A DNA stretch of 64,000 bases, taken from the NCBI GenBank assembly GCA_965227045.1, contig OZ245718.1, positions 3,038,001 to 3,102,000 on the forward strand, in the 5' to 3' direction. Made by a program: the position numbers and the translations under genes. The notes beneath the pieces are model-generated. The model was given only the letters and a program-made list of their open reading frames with translations, did no database searches and was not told where the DNA came from. This stretch comes from UBA10649 sp965227045 (lineage in GTDB: Bacteria > Actinomycetota > Actinomycetes > S36-B12). Of the stretch, positions 25,983-35,143 are shown one piece after another; positions within the stretch are counted from its first letter, which is position 1; every line of letters begins with the position of its first letter.

Positions 25983-26939
25983 ATGGCACGCAGCGGCAAG
26001 GTCTCAGTAATCGGAGCAGGTTTCTACGGTTCGACGACCGCACTGCGGCTCGCCGAGTACGACATCTTCGAGACGGTCGTTCTCACCGATGTCATCGAGG
26101 GCAAGCCCGAGGGCCTCGCCCTCGACCTCAACCAGTCCCGCTGGATCGAGGGCTTCGAGACCTTGATCGTCGGCCAGACGACCGGCCCCAACGGCGAGGG
26201 CTACGAGGCCATCGCGGGCTCGGAGATCGTCATCATCACCGCCGGCCTGCCCCGCAAGCCGGGCATGAGCCGCATGGACCTCATCGAGACCAACGCGAAG
26301 ATCATGCGCGCGGTCGCCGAGAACATCGCGATCCATGCGCCCGAGGCCATCGTCATCAATGTGGCGAATCCGCTCGATGAGATGACCGCCCTCGCGCAGC
26401 TGGTCACCGGCTTCCCGTACAAGCGAGTCATCGGGCAGGCGGGCATGCTCGATACGGCACGCTTCACGAACTTCGTCGCAGAGAAGCTCGGGGTCCCGGT
26501 CGGCTCCGTCACCACTCTCACTCTCGGTTCGCACGGCGACACCATGGTGCCCGTCGCGTCCGCGTGCTCGGTCGACGGCAAGCCGCTCTCGGACCTGCTG
26601 TCCGCCGAGGAGATCGATGAGCTGGTCGTCCGCACGCGCAATGGCGGTGCCGAGGTCGTGGCTCTGCTGAAGACCGGATCTGCGTACTACGCACCCTCGG
26701 CCGCGGCAGCGCGCATGGCGAAGGCGGTCCACGAGGACTCCGGCGCCGTGATGCCGGTCTGCGCCTGGGTCGACGGTGAGTACGGACTGTCCGGCGCGTA
26801 CCTGGGTGTCGAGGCCAAGCTCGGCCGTGAGGGCATCGTCGCCGTCGTCGAGACCCCGCTCACCGACGACGAGAAGGCGCTGCTCGTCGAGGCCTACGAG
26901 GCCGTCAAGGCCAAGCAAGCCGACGTCAAGGACCTGTGA
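25983..26939 (+). CDS. mdh: Malate dehydrogenase, LDH-like type
   Basis: Oxidises malate to oxaloacetate with NAD+. The 318-residue protein belongs to the lactate/malate dehydrogenase fold group closer to LDH. It has the nucleotide-binding VIGAGFYGST, the acidic Asp after the second strand (VVLTDVIEGK) favouring NAD+, and substrate-binding Arg residues in LPRKPGMSRMDL, which mark malate rather than lactate use. NVANPLDEMT and the catalytic His in GSHGDTMVP are also present. A palindrome and possible promoter lie just upstream; a long inverted repeat starts right after the stop, before icd. Confidence 0.93.
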   Translation: MARSGKVSVIGAGFYGSTTALRLAEYDIFETVVLTDVIEGKPEGLALDLNQSRWIEGFETLIVGQTTGPNGEGYEAIAGSEIVIITAGLPRKPGMSRMDLIETNAKIMRAVAENIAIHAPEAIVINVANPLDEMTALAQLVTGFPYKRVIGQAGMLDTARFTNFVAEKLGVPVGSVTTLTLGSHGDTMVPVASACSVDGKPLSDLLSAEEIDELVVRTRNGGAEVVALLKTGSAYYAPSAAAARMAKAVHEDSGAVMPVCAWVDGEYGLSGAYLGVEAKLGREGIVAVVETPLTDDEKALLVEAYEAVKAKQADVKDL

Positions 26940-27024
26940 AATGAACCGCCTTCCGGGTCAAATCCGCAGAAGGCGGGCGTAAAACCCGAGAAAAGGCCGA
27001 TTTGACCCGGGAAGCGGTTCAATT
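26940..27024. repeat. Long intergenic palindrome, family A, copy 1 (mdh-icd)
   Basis: Two arms of about 25 bases (26940-26964 and 26999-27024) are near-perfect complements around a loop of 34 bases. The core is TTGAACCGCCTCCCGGGTCAA, varied at a few bases. The left arm starts one base after the mdh stop. The same arms occur at both ends of the 48955-49167 element, so this is a dispersed repeat. As RNA it would form a strong hairpin that could stabilise or end the mdh message; no U-tract follows. Confidence 0.8.
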
Positions 27025-27048
27025 CGTACGAGCTGAGGAGACAGTCAC

Positions 27049-28263
27049 GTGAGCAAGATCAAGGTGGTCAACCCGGTCGTCGAGCTGGACGGCGACGAGA
27101 TGACGCGCATCATCTGGCAGTTCATCAAGGACGAGCTCATCCTCAAGTACCTCGACGTGGACCTGAAGTACTACGACCTGGGCATGGAGCACCGCGACGC
27201 GACTGACGACCAGGTCACCATCGATTCGGCACTGGCGATCCAGCAGTACGGCGTCGGCGTGAAGTGCGCGACCATCACCCCCGACGAGGCGCGCGTCGAG
27301 GAGTTCGGCCTGAAGAAGATGTGGAAGTCCCCGAACGGGACCATCCGCAACATCCTCGGCGGCGTGATCTTCCGTGAGCCGATCATCATCTCGAACATCC
27401 CGCGCCTGGTTCCCGGCTGGACGAAGCCGATCGTCGTCGGCCGTCATGCGTTCGGCGACCAGTACAAGGCCACCGACTTCAAGGTGCCGTCCGCCGGAAC
27501 TCTGACGATGACCTTCCAGCCGGCTGACGGCTCGGAGCCGATGGAGTTCAACGTCTTCGACTTCCCCGGCGGCGGTGTCGCGATGGGCATGTACAACCTC
27601 GACGACTCGATCCGCGACTTCGCCCGCGCGTCGATGCGCTACGGCCTCAATCGCGAGTACCCGGTCTACCTGTCGACCAAGAACACGATCCTCAAGGCCT
27701 ACGACGGGCAGTTCAAGGACATCTTCGCCGACGTCTACGAGAATGAGTTCAAGGCCGAGTTCGAGGCCGCCGGCATCACCTACGAGCACCGACTCATCGA
27801 CGACATGGTCGCTGCGGCCATGAAGTGGGAGGGCGGCTACGTCTGGGCGTGCAAGAACTACGACGGTGACGTGCAGTCCGACACCGTGGCGCAGGGCTTC
27901 GGTTCGCTGGGCCTGATGACCAGCGTGCTCATGACCCCGGACGGCCGCACGGTCGAGGCGGAGGCCGCGCACGGCACGGTCACCCGTCACTACCGCCAGC
28001 ACCAGCAGGGCAAGCCGACATCGACCAACCCGATCGCGTCGATCTTCGCGTGGACGCGTGGCCTCGAGCACCGCGGCAAGCTCGACAACACCCCCGAGGT
28101 GACCGCGTTCGCGCAGACTCTCGAGCGCGTGTGCATCGAGACGGTCGAGGAGGGCAAGATGACGAAGGACCTGTCCCTCCTCATCAGCGCCGACCAGCCG
28201 TGGCAGACGACTCAGGAGTTCCTCGGCTCGATCGACGAGAACCTGCAGAAGGCGATGCGCTGA
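27049..28263 (+). CDS. icd: Isocitrate dehydrogenase (NADP+), dimeric type
   Basis: Decarboxylates isocitrate to 2-oxoglutarate with NADP+. The 404-residue protein is of the dimeric, eukaryote-like subfamily: VVELDGDEMTRIIW at the N-terminus, KKMWKSPNGTIRNILGG binding isocitrate, LIDDMVAAAMK with metal and catalytic residues, GSLGLMTSVL and EAAHGTVTRHY near the nucleotide site. A good ribosome site (GAGGAG) lies about ten bases before GTG 27049. It follows mdh but is separated by a long palindrome, so expression of the two may differ. Confidence 0.97.
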   Translation: MSKIKVVNPVVELDGDEMTRIIWQFIKDELILKYLDVDLKYYDLGMEHRDATDDQVTIDSALAIQQYGVGVKCATITPDEARVEEFGLKKMWKSPNGTIRNILGGVIFREPIIISNIPRLVPGWTKPIVVGRHAFGDQYKATDFKVPSAGTLTMTFQPADGSEPMEFNVFDFPGGGVAMGMYNLDDSIRDFARASMRYGLNREYPVYLSTKNTILKAYDGQFKDIFADVYENEFKAEFEAAGITYEHRLIDDMVAAAMKWEGGYVWACKNYDGDVQSDTVAQGFGSLGLMTSVLMTPDGRTVEAEAAHGTVTRHYRQHQQGKPTSTNPIASIFAWTRGLEHRGKLDNTPEVTAFAQTLERVCIETVEEGKMTKDLSLLISADQPWQTTQEFLGSIDENLQKAMR

Positions 28264-28294
28264 TCCTGGCAATACACGTTCGAGGCGGCGGACA

Positions 28295-29554
28295 GTGACG
28301 GCAACACCTGCGTCACAGTCCGTCGCTTTCGATCACGGCCTGTCAATGCGCGGGCTGTGGATCCTCATGGTCACGATCGCGGCCATGACCGCGTGCGCTC
28401 CGCTGGCGACCGACATCTACCTACCGGCGCTGCCCAACCTGACCGATGAGATGCATGCGTCGGACGGCGCTGCACAGCTCACGCTTACGGCGACGTTCGT
28501 CGGCATCATGATCGGGCAGTTGATCTTCGGGCCGCTGTCGGACGCGATCGGGCGGCGTCGTCTGGCTATCACGATGACGCTTGCGACGGTGGTCTCTGCC
28601 GCGGCTTGTGCGCTGGCTCCGTCGATCGGCTTCCTGACGATGGCGCGCCTCATCCTTGGCATCTCGGGCGGTGCCGGGATAGTCGTCGGCCGGGCGATCG
28701 CCGCCGACATCGCCAAGGGGCCGGAGGCCGCGCGGTTCTTCTCCATCCTCGTCAGCATCACGATGCTCGCCCCCCTGGTCGGACCCCTGATCGGCGCGGG
28801 TCTCCTGACGTGGACGGACTCCTGGCGATCGGGGTTCGTGCTTCTCATCGGCTTCGTGCTGCTCGTCGTGCTGGCGATCGTGCTGTTCGTCCCCGAGACC
28901 CTGCCGCCGGATCGCCGGCATGCGGGCGGTGCCGCAGAGCTGCGCCGCGGTGCAGGGCTCATGGTCCGCGATCGCATCTTCGTCGGCTACGCCCTGACGC
29001 AGGTATTCGGGTTCGCGACCTTGTTCACGTACCTGGCGAGCTCGTCGTTCGTCTTCCAGGAGACCTTCGAGCTCACTCCGACGGGCTACAGCCTCGCCTT
29101 CGGCGTGGTCGTGCTGGCGATACTCGCCGCTGGCATCGTCAATCGCCGCCTGCTGCTCATCTGGTCCGCACGGAGGCTCCTCATCGGTGCGCTGCTCGTC
29201 GCGGCGGTCGCCTCCCTCGTCCTCGTGCCCGTCATGGCGGCGTCCTCGCCGTCGATGATCGGGATGATTGCCGTACTCATCTTCGTGGTGGGCACCCGCG
29301 CACCGGTCGGTGCGAATTCGATGGCGCTGGGTCTGGAGCGCAGTGCCTACGTGGGAACGGCGTCCGCAATCCTCGGAGCGATGGGATTCGGTGGCGCGCT
29401 GCTCGCGACGCCTCTGCTCGCTGTGCTGCCCTTCAGCCCCGGTCTCGATATGGCGGTCGCCATGCTCGTCTTCGCGACGCTCGCACTCGCGAGCACGCTG
29501 CTACTCACTCGGGGCGCGCGGCATCATCAGGTCGCCGACCGGGCCTTCGCGTAA
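28295..29554 (+). CDS. MFS multidrug transporter, Bcr/CflA type
   Basis: A 419-residue inner-membrane transporter with about twelve helices. The start of the first helix carries ATDIYLPALPNL, a hallmark of the Bcr/CflA drug-proton antiporters, and the loop between helices 2 and 3 has GPLSDAIGRRR, the MFS motif A. It probably exports drugs or other small hydrophobic compounds using the proton gradient; the substrate is not known. It begins 31 bases after icd and runs almost into the CNNM-type gene. Confidence 0.87.
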   Translation: MTATPASQSVAFDHGLSMRGLWILMVTIAAMTACAPLATDIYLPALPNLTDEMHASDGAAQLTLTATFVGIMIGQLIFGPLSDAIGRRRLAITMTLATVVSAAACALAPSIGFLTMARLILGISGGAGIVVGRAIAADIAKGPEAARFFSILVSITMLAPLVGPLIGAGLLTWTDSWRSGFVLLIGFVLLVVLAIVLFVPETLPPDRRHAGGAAELRRGAGLMVRDRIFVGYALTQVFGFATLFTYLASSSFVFQETFELTPTGYSLAFGVVVLAILAAGIVNRRLLLIWSARRLLIGALLVAAVASLVLVPVMAASSPSMIGMIAVLIFVVGTRAPVGANSMALGLERSAYVGTASAILGAMGFGGALLATPLLAVLPFSPGLDMAVAMLVFATLALASTLLLTRGARHHQVADRAFA

Positions 29555-29565
29555 GGTGACGCCGC

Positions 29566-30897
29566 ATGAGTGACCTCTGGGTCAACGTTCTCGTCGTGCT
29601 GTTCTTCATCCTGCTGGGTGGATTCTTTGCGGCCGCTGAGTTGGCGCTCGTATCGCTGCGCGAGTCGCAGGTCCAACGCATGGCCGAAGAAGGCGGGCGA
29701 GGACGACGCCTCGCGATCGTCACGTCTAACCCGAATCGCTTCCTCGCTGCCGGCCAGGTCGCCGTCACCCTCGCGGGCTTCATCTCTGCGGGCTTCGGGG
29801 CATCGCAGATTGCGCCGCAACTGTCGCCGGTGTTCGTCGGGTGGGGACTGAGCCAGGGTGTCTCGGAGACGCTCGCGTTCATCATCGTCACGATCATCAT
29901 CGCGTACGTCTCGCTGGTGCTCGGCGAGCTCGTGCCGAAGCGCATCGCGCTGCAGCGCGTGGAGCCGGTGGCGCTCGTGGTGGCCGCCCCAGTTGACTTC
30001 ATCGCCAAGGCCTTCCGTCCCTTCATCTGGGCGTTGTCCGTCGCGACCGACGCGATAGTTCGACTGTTCGGCATCGATCCGCACGGCGCCAAGGAGGCGA
30101 TCAGCGGCGAGGAGCTGCGCGACCTGGTCGCGACCCATGGCGAACTGACGCGCGAGGAGCGCGAGCTCATCGATGACGTGTTCGCCGCGGGTGACCGCGA
30201 ACTGCGCGAGGTCATGCTGCCGCGAACGGAGGTTGAGTTCCTCGACGCATCCATGCCGGTGGGCGACGCGGTACGCATCGTGATCGCCCAGCCGCACAGT
30301 CGCTATCCGGTTCAACGCGATTCGGCTGATGATGTCATCGGATTCGTCCACATTCGCGACATCCTCGATCCCGACCTGGCCCAGCGCAGCGTGCGAGTGG
30401 GGGAGCTCGCCAGGGAGATCACCTCGTTCCCTGGCAGCAAGGAGGTACTCGGGACGCTCACCGAGATGCGGCGGCTGCGCCAGCATCTGGCGCTCGTCCA
30501 GGACGAGTACGGCGGCACCGCAGGCATTGTCACGATGGAGGACCTGGTCGAGGAGCTGATCGGCGATATCCAGGACGAGTACGACGTCGAGCATGTGTCT
30601 GGGGAGCCGGAGACGCTCGGCGCGACCACCGTCGCGGGCCTGCTCAATGTCGATGATTTTGCGGAGCAGACGGGCATCGAGCTCGCCGAAGGGCCGTACG
30701 AGACGGTCGCCGGCTTCGTCATCGCCGAGCTGGGCAGGGTGCCGCTGCTCGGTGATGTCGTGATCGATGGCGATCACCGGTTCGAGGTGGTCGAACTCGA
30801 CGGCCGACGAGTCTCACGGGTCACCGTGACCAGGGTCGTGCGGCCCGACGGAGAGGACGCGGCGGACGAGTCGTCCGTCACCGATACGACACAATGA
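29566..30897 (+). CDS. CNNM/CorC family membrane protein with CBS pair (hemolysin-like)
   Basis: A 443-residue protein built from an N-terminal DUF21/CNNM membrane domain (about residues 1-195, with FAAAELALVSLRES and LGELVPKRIALQ), a central CBS pair (EVMLPRTEVEFLD onward, with HSRYPV and GFVHIRDIL) and a C-terminal CorC/HlyC domain (LVQDEYGGTAGIVTMED, PYETVAGFVIAELGRVP). Relatives take part in magnesium or cobalt homeostasis; the name hemolysin is historic. TAAGGT ends eight bases before ATG and may be a -10 element. trpS follows four bases after the stop. Confidence 0.9.
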   Translation: MSDLWVNVLVVLFFILLGGFFAAAELALVSLRESQVQRMAEEGGRGRRLAIVTSNPNRFLAAGQVAVTLAGFISAGFGASQIAPQLSPVFVGWGLSQGVSETLAFIIVTIIIAYVSLVLGELVPKRIALQRVEPVALVVAAPVDFIAKAFRPFIWALSVATDAIVRLFGIDPHGAKEAISGEELRDLVATHGELTREERELIDDVFAAGDRELREVMLPRTEVEFLDASMPVGDAVRIVIAQPHSRYPVQRDSADDVIGFVHIRDILDPDLAQRSVRVGELAREITSFPGSKEVLGTLTEMRRLRQHLALVQDEYGGTAGIVTMEDLVEELIGDIQDEYDVEHVSGEPETLGATTVAGLLNVDDFAEQTGIELAEGPYETVAGFVIAELGRVPLLGDVVIDGDHRFEVVELDGRRVSRVTVTRVVRPDGEDAADESSVTDTTQ

Positions 30898-30901
30898 CCG
30901 C

Positions 30902-31921
30902 ATGATAGAACAGAACTCGCGCCGTCCGCGTGTCCTGTCGGGCATCCAGCCGACGGGGCAGGCCTTCCACCTGGGCAACTACCTGGGGGCGGTTCGCGAG
31001 TGGGTGAGTCTGCAGGAGACTCATGACACGTACTTCTGCGTCGTCAACCAGCACGCGATCACAATCGATCAGGACCCCGCAGAACTGCTCGAGACGACCT
31101 ACCGAGCGTTCGCGCAACTGCTCGCTGTTGGACTGGATCCGGATCGCTCGACGATCTTCGTTCAAAGCCACGTGCCTGAGCACACGCAACTGGCCTGGGT
31201 CCTCGAGTGCCAGACGGGATTTGGCCACGCGCAGCGCATGACCCAGTTCAAGGACAAGTCGCAGAAGGTCGGCAAGGACAACGTCACCGTCGGCCTGCTG
31301 ACGTACCCGATCCTGCAGGCCGCGGACATCCTCATCTACCAGGCCGATGCCGTGCCGGTCGGCGAGGACCAGCGACAGCATCTGGAGCTGACGCGCGATC
31401 TCGCCCAGCGGTTCAACTCTCGGTTCGCGCCGACGTTCACGGTCCCCGATGCGTTCATCGTCAAGGCGACGGCCAAGATCCTGGACCTGCAGGACCCTAC
31501 GTCGAAGATGAGCAAGTCCTCGCCCGGCGGCTGCGCGTGGCTACTCGACGACGACAAGGTGCTCGTCAAGAAGTTCAAGAGCGCGGTCACGGACTCCGAG
31601 CGGGAGATCGTCTTCGATCCCGAGCGTAAGCCGGGCGTGTCGAACCTGCTCACGATCCAAAGCGCCTTCGGCGGCCGAGACATCGACTCGATCGTGGCCG
31701 ACTACTCCGGACGTGGCTACGGCGACCTCAAGACTGACACCGCGGACATCGTGGTCGAGGCGGTCCGTCCGATTCGCGAGCGCACGGCCGAACTCCTCAG
31801 CGACCGTGCTGAACTGCGCCGCCTGATGGCGGCCGGCGCGGACAAGGCTCGGGCGACCGCCGCAACCACGTTGGCGACGGTCTACGACCGGGTCGGTTTC
31901 GTGGCGATGGACCGGGATTGA
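30902..31921 (+). CDS. trpS: Tryptophanyl-tRNA synthetase
   Basis: Class I aminoacyl-tRNA synthetase charging tRNA-Trp. The 339-residue protein has the HIGH-equivalent FHLGNYLGA, preceded by GIQPTG, and the KMSKS loop in TSKMSKSSPGG. QAADILIYQADAVPVGEDQ is the tryptophan-binding segment. Length is standard. ATG 30902 is four bases after the CNNM gene. The stop overlaps the TTG start of the next gene (TTGA), indicating coupling. Confidence 0.97.
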   Translation: MIEQNSRRPRVLSGIQPTGQAFHLGNYLGAVREWVSLQETHDTYFCVVNQHAITIDQDPAELLETTYRAFAQLLAVGLDPDRSTIFVQSHVPEHTQLAWVLECQTGFGHAQRMTQFKDKSQKVGKDNVTVGLLTYPILQAADILIYQADAVPVGEDQRQHLELTRDLAQRFNSRFAPTFTVPDAFIVKATAKILDLQDPTSKMSKSSPGGCAWLLDDDKVLVKKFKSAVTDSEREIVFDPERKPGVSNLLTIQSAFGGRDIDSIVADYSGRGYGDLKTDTADIVVEAVRPIRERTAELLSDRAELRRLMAAGADKARATAATTLATVYDRVGFVAMDRD

Positions 31922-32439
31922 CCGACCCGACGGGTCACACCCTCGGAGTCGCGATCGTCATCGCGTCGCCGGCACGGGAGATCCTCGAGGAGGCGCGGTC
32001 TCGCTACGAGCCCGCATCGGGCGAGATGCCCCCGCATGTCACGGTCCTGGCTCCGATTGATGTCGACTACGACGCGTTGCCCGCGGTCGTGCGCCATCTC
32101 GGGGACGTCGCCGCGCGTACGCGACCGTTCGCGATGACGTTGCAGGGGACCGGGACGTTTCGCCCCGTCTCTCCCGTCGTGTTCGTCGTCGTGAGCGAGG
32201 GCGTGGAGGAGTGCGCCGAGCTCGAGTCGCGCGTGCGGGCGGGTGACATGGCAGTGGAGACTCGCTTCCCCTACCACCCGCACGTGACGCTCGCCCATGA
32301 TGTCTCGGAGGCTGTCCTCGACAGGGCGACGAACGACCTCGCCGAGTTCGGTGCACAGATGCTGGTCAACTCGATGGGCCTGTACGAACATCGTGATGGA
32401 CGCTGGGAACTGGTCAGGGAGTTCGAGTTCGACGGCTGA
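31918..32439 (+). CDS. 2'-5' RNA ligase / phosphoesterase family protein
   Basis: A 173-residue member of the 2H phosphoesterase superfamily. Two His-x-Thr motifs are present: PPHVTVLAP near residue 39 and HPHVTLAHD near residue 122, the pair that forms the active site. Family members (LigT/ThpR) open 2',3'-cyclic phosphates or join RNA ends; the true substrate is unknown. Translation likely starts at TTG 31918, which overlaps the trpS stop, consistent with coupled translation. Confidence 0.85.
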   Translation: MTDPTGHTLGVAIVIASPAREILEEARSRYEPASGEMPPHVTVLAPIDVDYDALPAVVRHLGDVAARTRPFAMTLQGTGTFRPVSPVVFVVVSEGVEECAELESRVRAGDMAVETRFPYHPHVTLAHDVSEAVLDRATNDLAEFGAQMLVNSMGLYEHRDGRWELVREFEFDG

Positions 32440-32448
32440 CCCACCTCA

Positions 32449-33606
32449 TCAGGTCGCGGCGTGCCGTCCGTGCGAGCGCCGTCGGCCGAACAGCGCGAGC
32501 AGGAAGACTCCGGCGACGATCAGGGCGAGGATGCCGGCACCCCAGAGCACTGCGGTCGACAGGCTCGTCGGCGCCGCCGACCTATCCGCTGCGGCCGGGG
32601 TGCCCTCGTGGGGCGCGGCGGCAGCAGCGGAGCTCGTCGACGGCGAATCGGTGACGACCGCTACCGGGGTGTCTATCGGATCGACGAGCGTGCCGACGGG
32701 AAGCACCTTTGTGTGATTGGCGAAGCCCCAGTCGAGCAGTTTTCGGGCCGCCGCCTCACTCGACTCGTGGATGCCCATGAGCGTCACGAGCAACGTGGTG
32801 CCGCCACGGCGCGCGGCGCCCACATAGGTACGGCCAGCCTTCGAGGTGAAGCCGGTCTTCACGCCGATCATTCCCCGATACCCGTGAAGCAGGAGGCGGT
32901 TTGTGGTGTAGATCGGGTGGCTGCCCTTGCCCTTGGTGTTCGGGAACATCGCGCGCTTCGTCCCCGCGTACGTCGAGAAGTCCTCCCGAGCCATCCCGGC
33001 GCGAGCGATGAGGGCGAGGTCGTAGGCGCTGGAGACCTGACGAGGCCTATCGAGCCCGTTCGGGGTGCGGGCAACCGTGTCGTTCGCCTGAAGTACCTCC
33101 GCGAGCTGGTTCATCTGCTTGATCGTCTTCTTGACTCCGCCGTTCGCCTCGGCGACGGCCAGGGCGGCATCGTTCGCGCTGGGCAGGAACACCGCGTACC
33201 AGAGCTGGTCGAGCGTGTAGCTGCGACCGGGCTTGAGGCCGACTCGCGCGCCGTAGATTCCCGCGGCCCGCTCCGTGGCGACGTAGGTCTCATCGGGCGA
33301 GGTCCGCGGCAGGACCGTCAGCGCGGTCAGCATCTTCAGCGTGCTCGCCGGCGGGCGCTGCACATGCGAGCCCTTCTGAGCGAGCACCTCGCCCGTCTTC
33401 GCGTCGGCAATGATCCAGGTCTCGGCCCAGACGTCGGGCAGCGCTTCGGCGCCGGGCAGGAGGGAGACCGTTCGGTGGGTGCTCGCCAGTTGCTCCCCGC
33501 CGATCGTGTCGGCAAGGGCGGGGGAGGCGGCGACCGAGGCGACCAAAGCCAGTGCCGCGAATGTCGCGGTGGCGGCCGTGAAGCGTGCCGCGGGTCCTCG
33601 GTGCAT
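32449..33606 (-). CDS. D-alanyl-D-alanine carboxypeptidase (PBP5/DacA type)
   Basis: Serine peptidase that trims the terminal D-Ala of peptidoglycan stems outside the membrane. From ATG 33606 the 385-residue product has a signal peptide (residues 1-32, ending ASPALA). The SxxK motif is at Ser88-Lys91 (PASTLKML), the SxN motif in LPSANDAA, and the KTG motif in GVKTGFTSKAG. A Ser/Ala-rich linker leads to a C-terminal hydrophobic anchor (TAVLWGAGILALIVAGVFLL) and basic tail. The longer frame to 33648 would put 14 residues before the signal. It is divergent from an aldehyde dehydrogenase gene. Confidence 0.92.
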   Translation of the reverse strand: MHRGPAARFTAATATFAALALVASVAASPALADTIGGEQLASTHRTVSLLPGAEALPDVWAETWIIADAKTGEVLAQKGSHVQRPPASTLKMLTALTVLPRTSPDETYVATERAAGIYGARVGLKPGRSYTLDQLWYAVFLPSANDAALAVAEANGGVKKTIKQMNQLAEVLQANDTVARTPNGLDRPRQVSSAYDLALIARAGMAREDFSTYAGTKRAMFPNTKGKGSHPIYTTNRLLLHGYRGMIGVKTGFTSKAGRTYVGAARRGGTTLLVTLMGIHESSEAAARKLLDWGFANHTKVLPVGTLVDPIDTPVAVVTDSPSTSSAAAAAPHEGTPAAADRSAAPTSLSTAVLWGAGILALIVAGVFLLALFGRRRSHGRHAAT

Positions 33607-33668
33607 GGAGATCGATACTACGCGCGGCGCTAGGCTCGACCCCGACATACGGCACCCACGGAGGACTC

Positions 33669-35102
33669 ATGTCGACACCTTCTGTTCCCACTGGCTTGCT
33701 GATTGGCGGGGAGTGGCTGCAGACGGACAGTCGCCTTGCGGTGATGGATCCGGCGGCGGAGTCCGTGCTGGCGGAGATCGGTGACGCCTCGGTGGCTGAC
33801 GGCCTCGACGCGGTCGCGGCCGCGCACGACGCGTTCGGGTCGTGGTCACTGACCCCGGCCCGCCAGCGCGCGGAGATCCTGCGCAGGGCATTCGAGATCA
33901 TGACCGCGGAACTGGAGACCTGCGCTCGGCTGATCTCGCTGGAGAACGGCAAGGCCACCCGTGATGCGATGGGAGAGGCGGCGTATGCGGCGGAGTTCTT
34001 CCGCTGGTTCTCGGAGGAGGCCTCGCGGATCGAGGGCGACTTCCGCTACTCCCCGAGCCGGGACAAGACGATCATCACCGACCACCGCCCGATCGGGGTG
34101 GCCTACATGATCACCCCGTGGAACTTCCCTGCGGCCATGGCCACCCGCAAGCTGGCACCCGCCCTGGCGGCGGGGTGCACGGCGATCCTCAAGCCGGCGT
34201 CCGAGACGCCCTTGACGGCCCTGTGGATCGGTGAGGTCCTGATCCGCGCGGGGGTTCCTGCCGGCGTGGTCAACATCATCACGACCACTCGCACGGGCGA
34301 GGTGTCCACCGCGATCCTGTCCGATCCGCGGGTGGCAACGCTGTCCTTCACGGGGTCCACATTCGTGGGCAAGATGCTCCTGAAGCAGACCGCCGAGCGG
34401 GTGCTGCCGTCCTCCATGGAATTAGGTGGCAACGCGCCATTCCTCGTCCTCGAGGGTGCTGACGTCGACGGCGCGGTCGCCGCAGCGATGGTCGCCAAGA
34501 TGCGCAATGGCGGTGCCGCGTGCACTGCGGCGAACCGCTTCTACGTCCACGAGTCCGTGGCCACCGCGTTCACCGATCGGCTCGAGTCCGCGATGGGCGC
34601 CTTGAAGATCGGCCCCGGCGTCGATGCCTCCAACGACCTCGGCGCGATGGTGTCGGTCAAGGAACGCGACAAGATCCTCGAGCTCCTCGACGAGGCAGGC
34701 GGGGAAGGGCTCACCATCCAGGCCACCTCCACCGCCCCCACCAAGGGCGCCTTCGTGGCCCCCTACGTGGTGCGGGGAGTCCAGCACGGCTCGACCCTGA
34801 CCCGCAACGAGGTCTTCGGCCCGGTGGCCCCGATCGTCACCTTCACCACCGAGGAGGAGGGGATCGCGATGGCCAATGACACCGAGTTCGGCCTGATCTC
34901 CTACGTCTTCGCCAAGGACCCAGGAGCCGGGGTCAAGGTCGCCCGCCGCATGGAGTCCGGAATGGTCGCCGTCAACCGGGGACTGGCGTCGGACCCTGCG
35001 GCCCCCTTCGGCGGCACGAAGGAGTCCGGACTGGGCCGCGAAGGCGGCTTCGCCGGCATCCACGAGTTCCTCGAAACCCAGTACTTCGCCGTGGACTTGT
35101 AG
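33669..35102 (+). CDS. NAD(P)-dependent succinate-semialdehyde dehydrogenase-type enzyme
   Basis: Aldehyde dehydrogenase of 477 residues resembling GabD. ITPWNFPAAMATRK (148-161) and FTGSTFVG bind the cofactor, Glu251 in ELGGNAPF is the base and Cys285 in NGGAACTAANR is the nucleophile. ATG 33669 follows GGAGGA by about six bases; the longer frame from 33585 lies opposite the carboxypeptidase start. TAGGCT at 33630-33635 may be its -10. Residue 252 uses the rare codon TTA. It stands alone, downstream of a divergent gene and upstream of sdhC. Substrate assignment is by similarity. Confidence 0.87.
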   Translation: MSTPSVPTGLLIGGEWLQTDSRLAVMDPAAESVLAEIGDASVADGLDAVAAAHDAFGSWSLTPARQRAEILRRAFEIMTAELETCARLISLENGKATRDAMGEAAYAAEFFRWFSEEASRIEGDFRYSPSRDKTIITDHRPIGVAYMITPWNFPAAMATRKLAPALAAGCTAILKPASETPLTALWIGEVLIRAGVPAGVVNIITTTRTGEVSTAILSDPRVATLSFTGSTFVGKMLLKQTAERVLPSSMELGGNAPFLVLEGADVDGAVAAAMVAKMRNGGAACTAANRFYVHESVATAFTDRLESAMGALKIGPGVDASNDLGAMVSVKERDKILELLDEAGGEGLTIQATSTAPTKGAFVAPYVVRGVQHGSTLTRNEVFGPVAPIVTFTTEEEGIAMANDTEFGLISYVFAKDPGAGVKVARRMESGMVAVNRGLASDPAAPFGGTKESGLGREGGFAGIHEFLETQYFAVDL

Positions 35103-35110
35103 GAGATTGC

Positions 35111-35124
35111 TTAACGCCCGTTAA
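35111..35124. promoter_or_regulatory. Palindrome upstream of the sdh operon
   Basis: TTAACG and CGTTAA form a perfect six-base inverted repeat around CC, in the 132-base gap before sdhC. Such a site could bind a dimeric regulator of the operon; none can be named. Confidence 0.4.
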
Positions 35125-35127
35125 CCA

Positions 35128-35143
35128 TGTGATCAACGTCGCA
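35128..35143. promoter_or_regulatory. CRP/GlxR-like site upstream of the sdh operon
   Basis: TGTGATCAACGTCGCA matches the TGTGA-N6-TCACA consensus of CRP-type regulators at nine of ten defined bases. In corynebacteria GlxR controls sdh, so the position is sensible. A possible -10 TACGAT lies at 35176-35181. Confidence 0.4.

Noticed and set aside
26940..27024. CRISPR repeat or phage attachment site
   Set aside because: It is a single palindrome without spacers, integrase or tRNA nearby.
29527..30777. 416-codon minus-strand open frame opposite the CNNM/CorC gene
   Set aside because: The plus strand has clear DUF21, CBS and CorC domains; this frame is a shadow.
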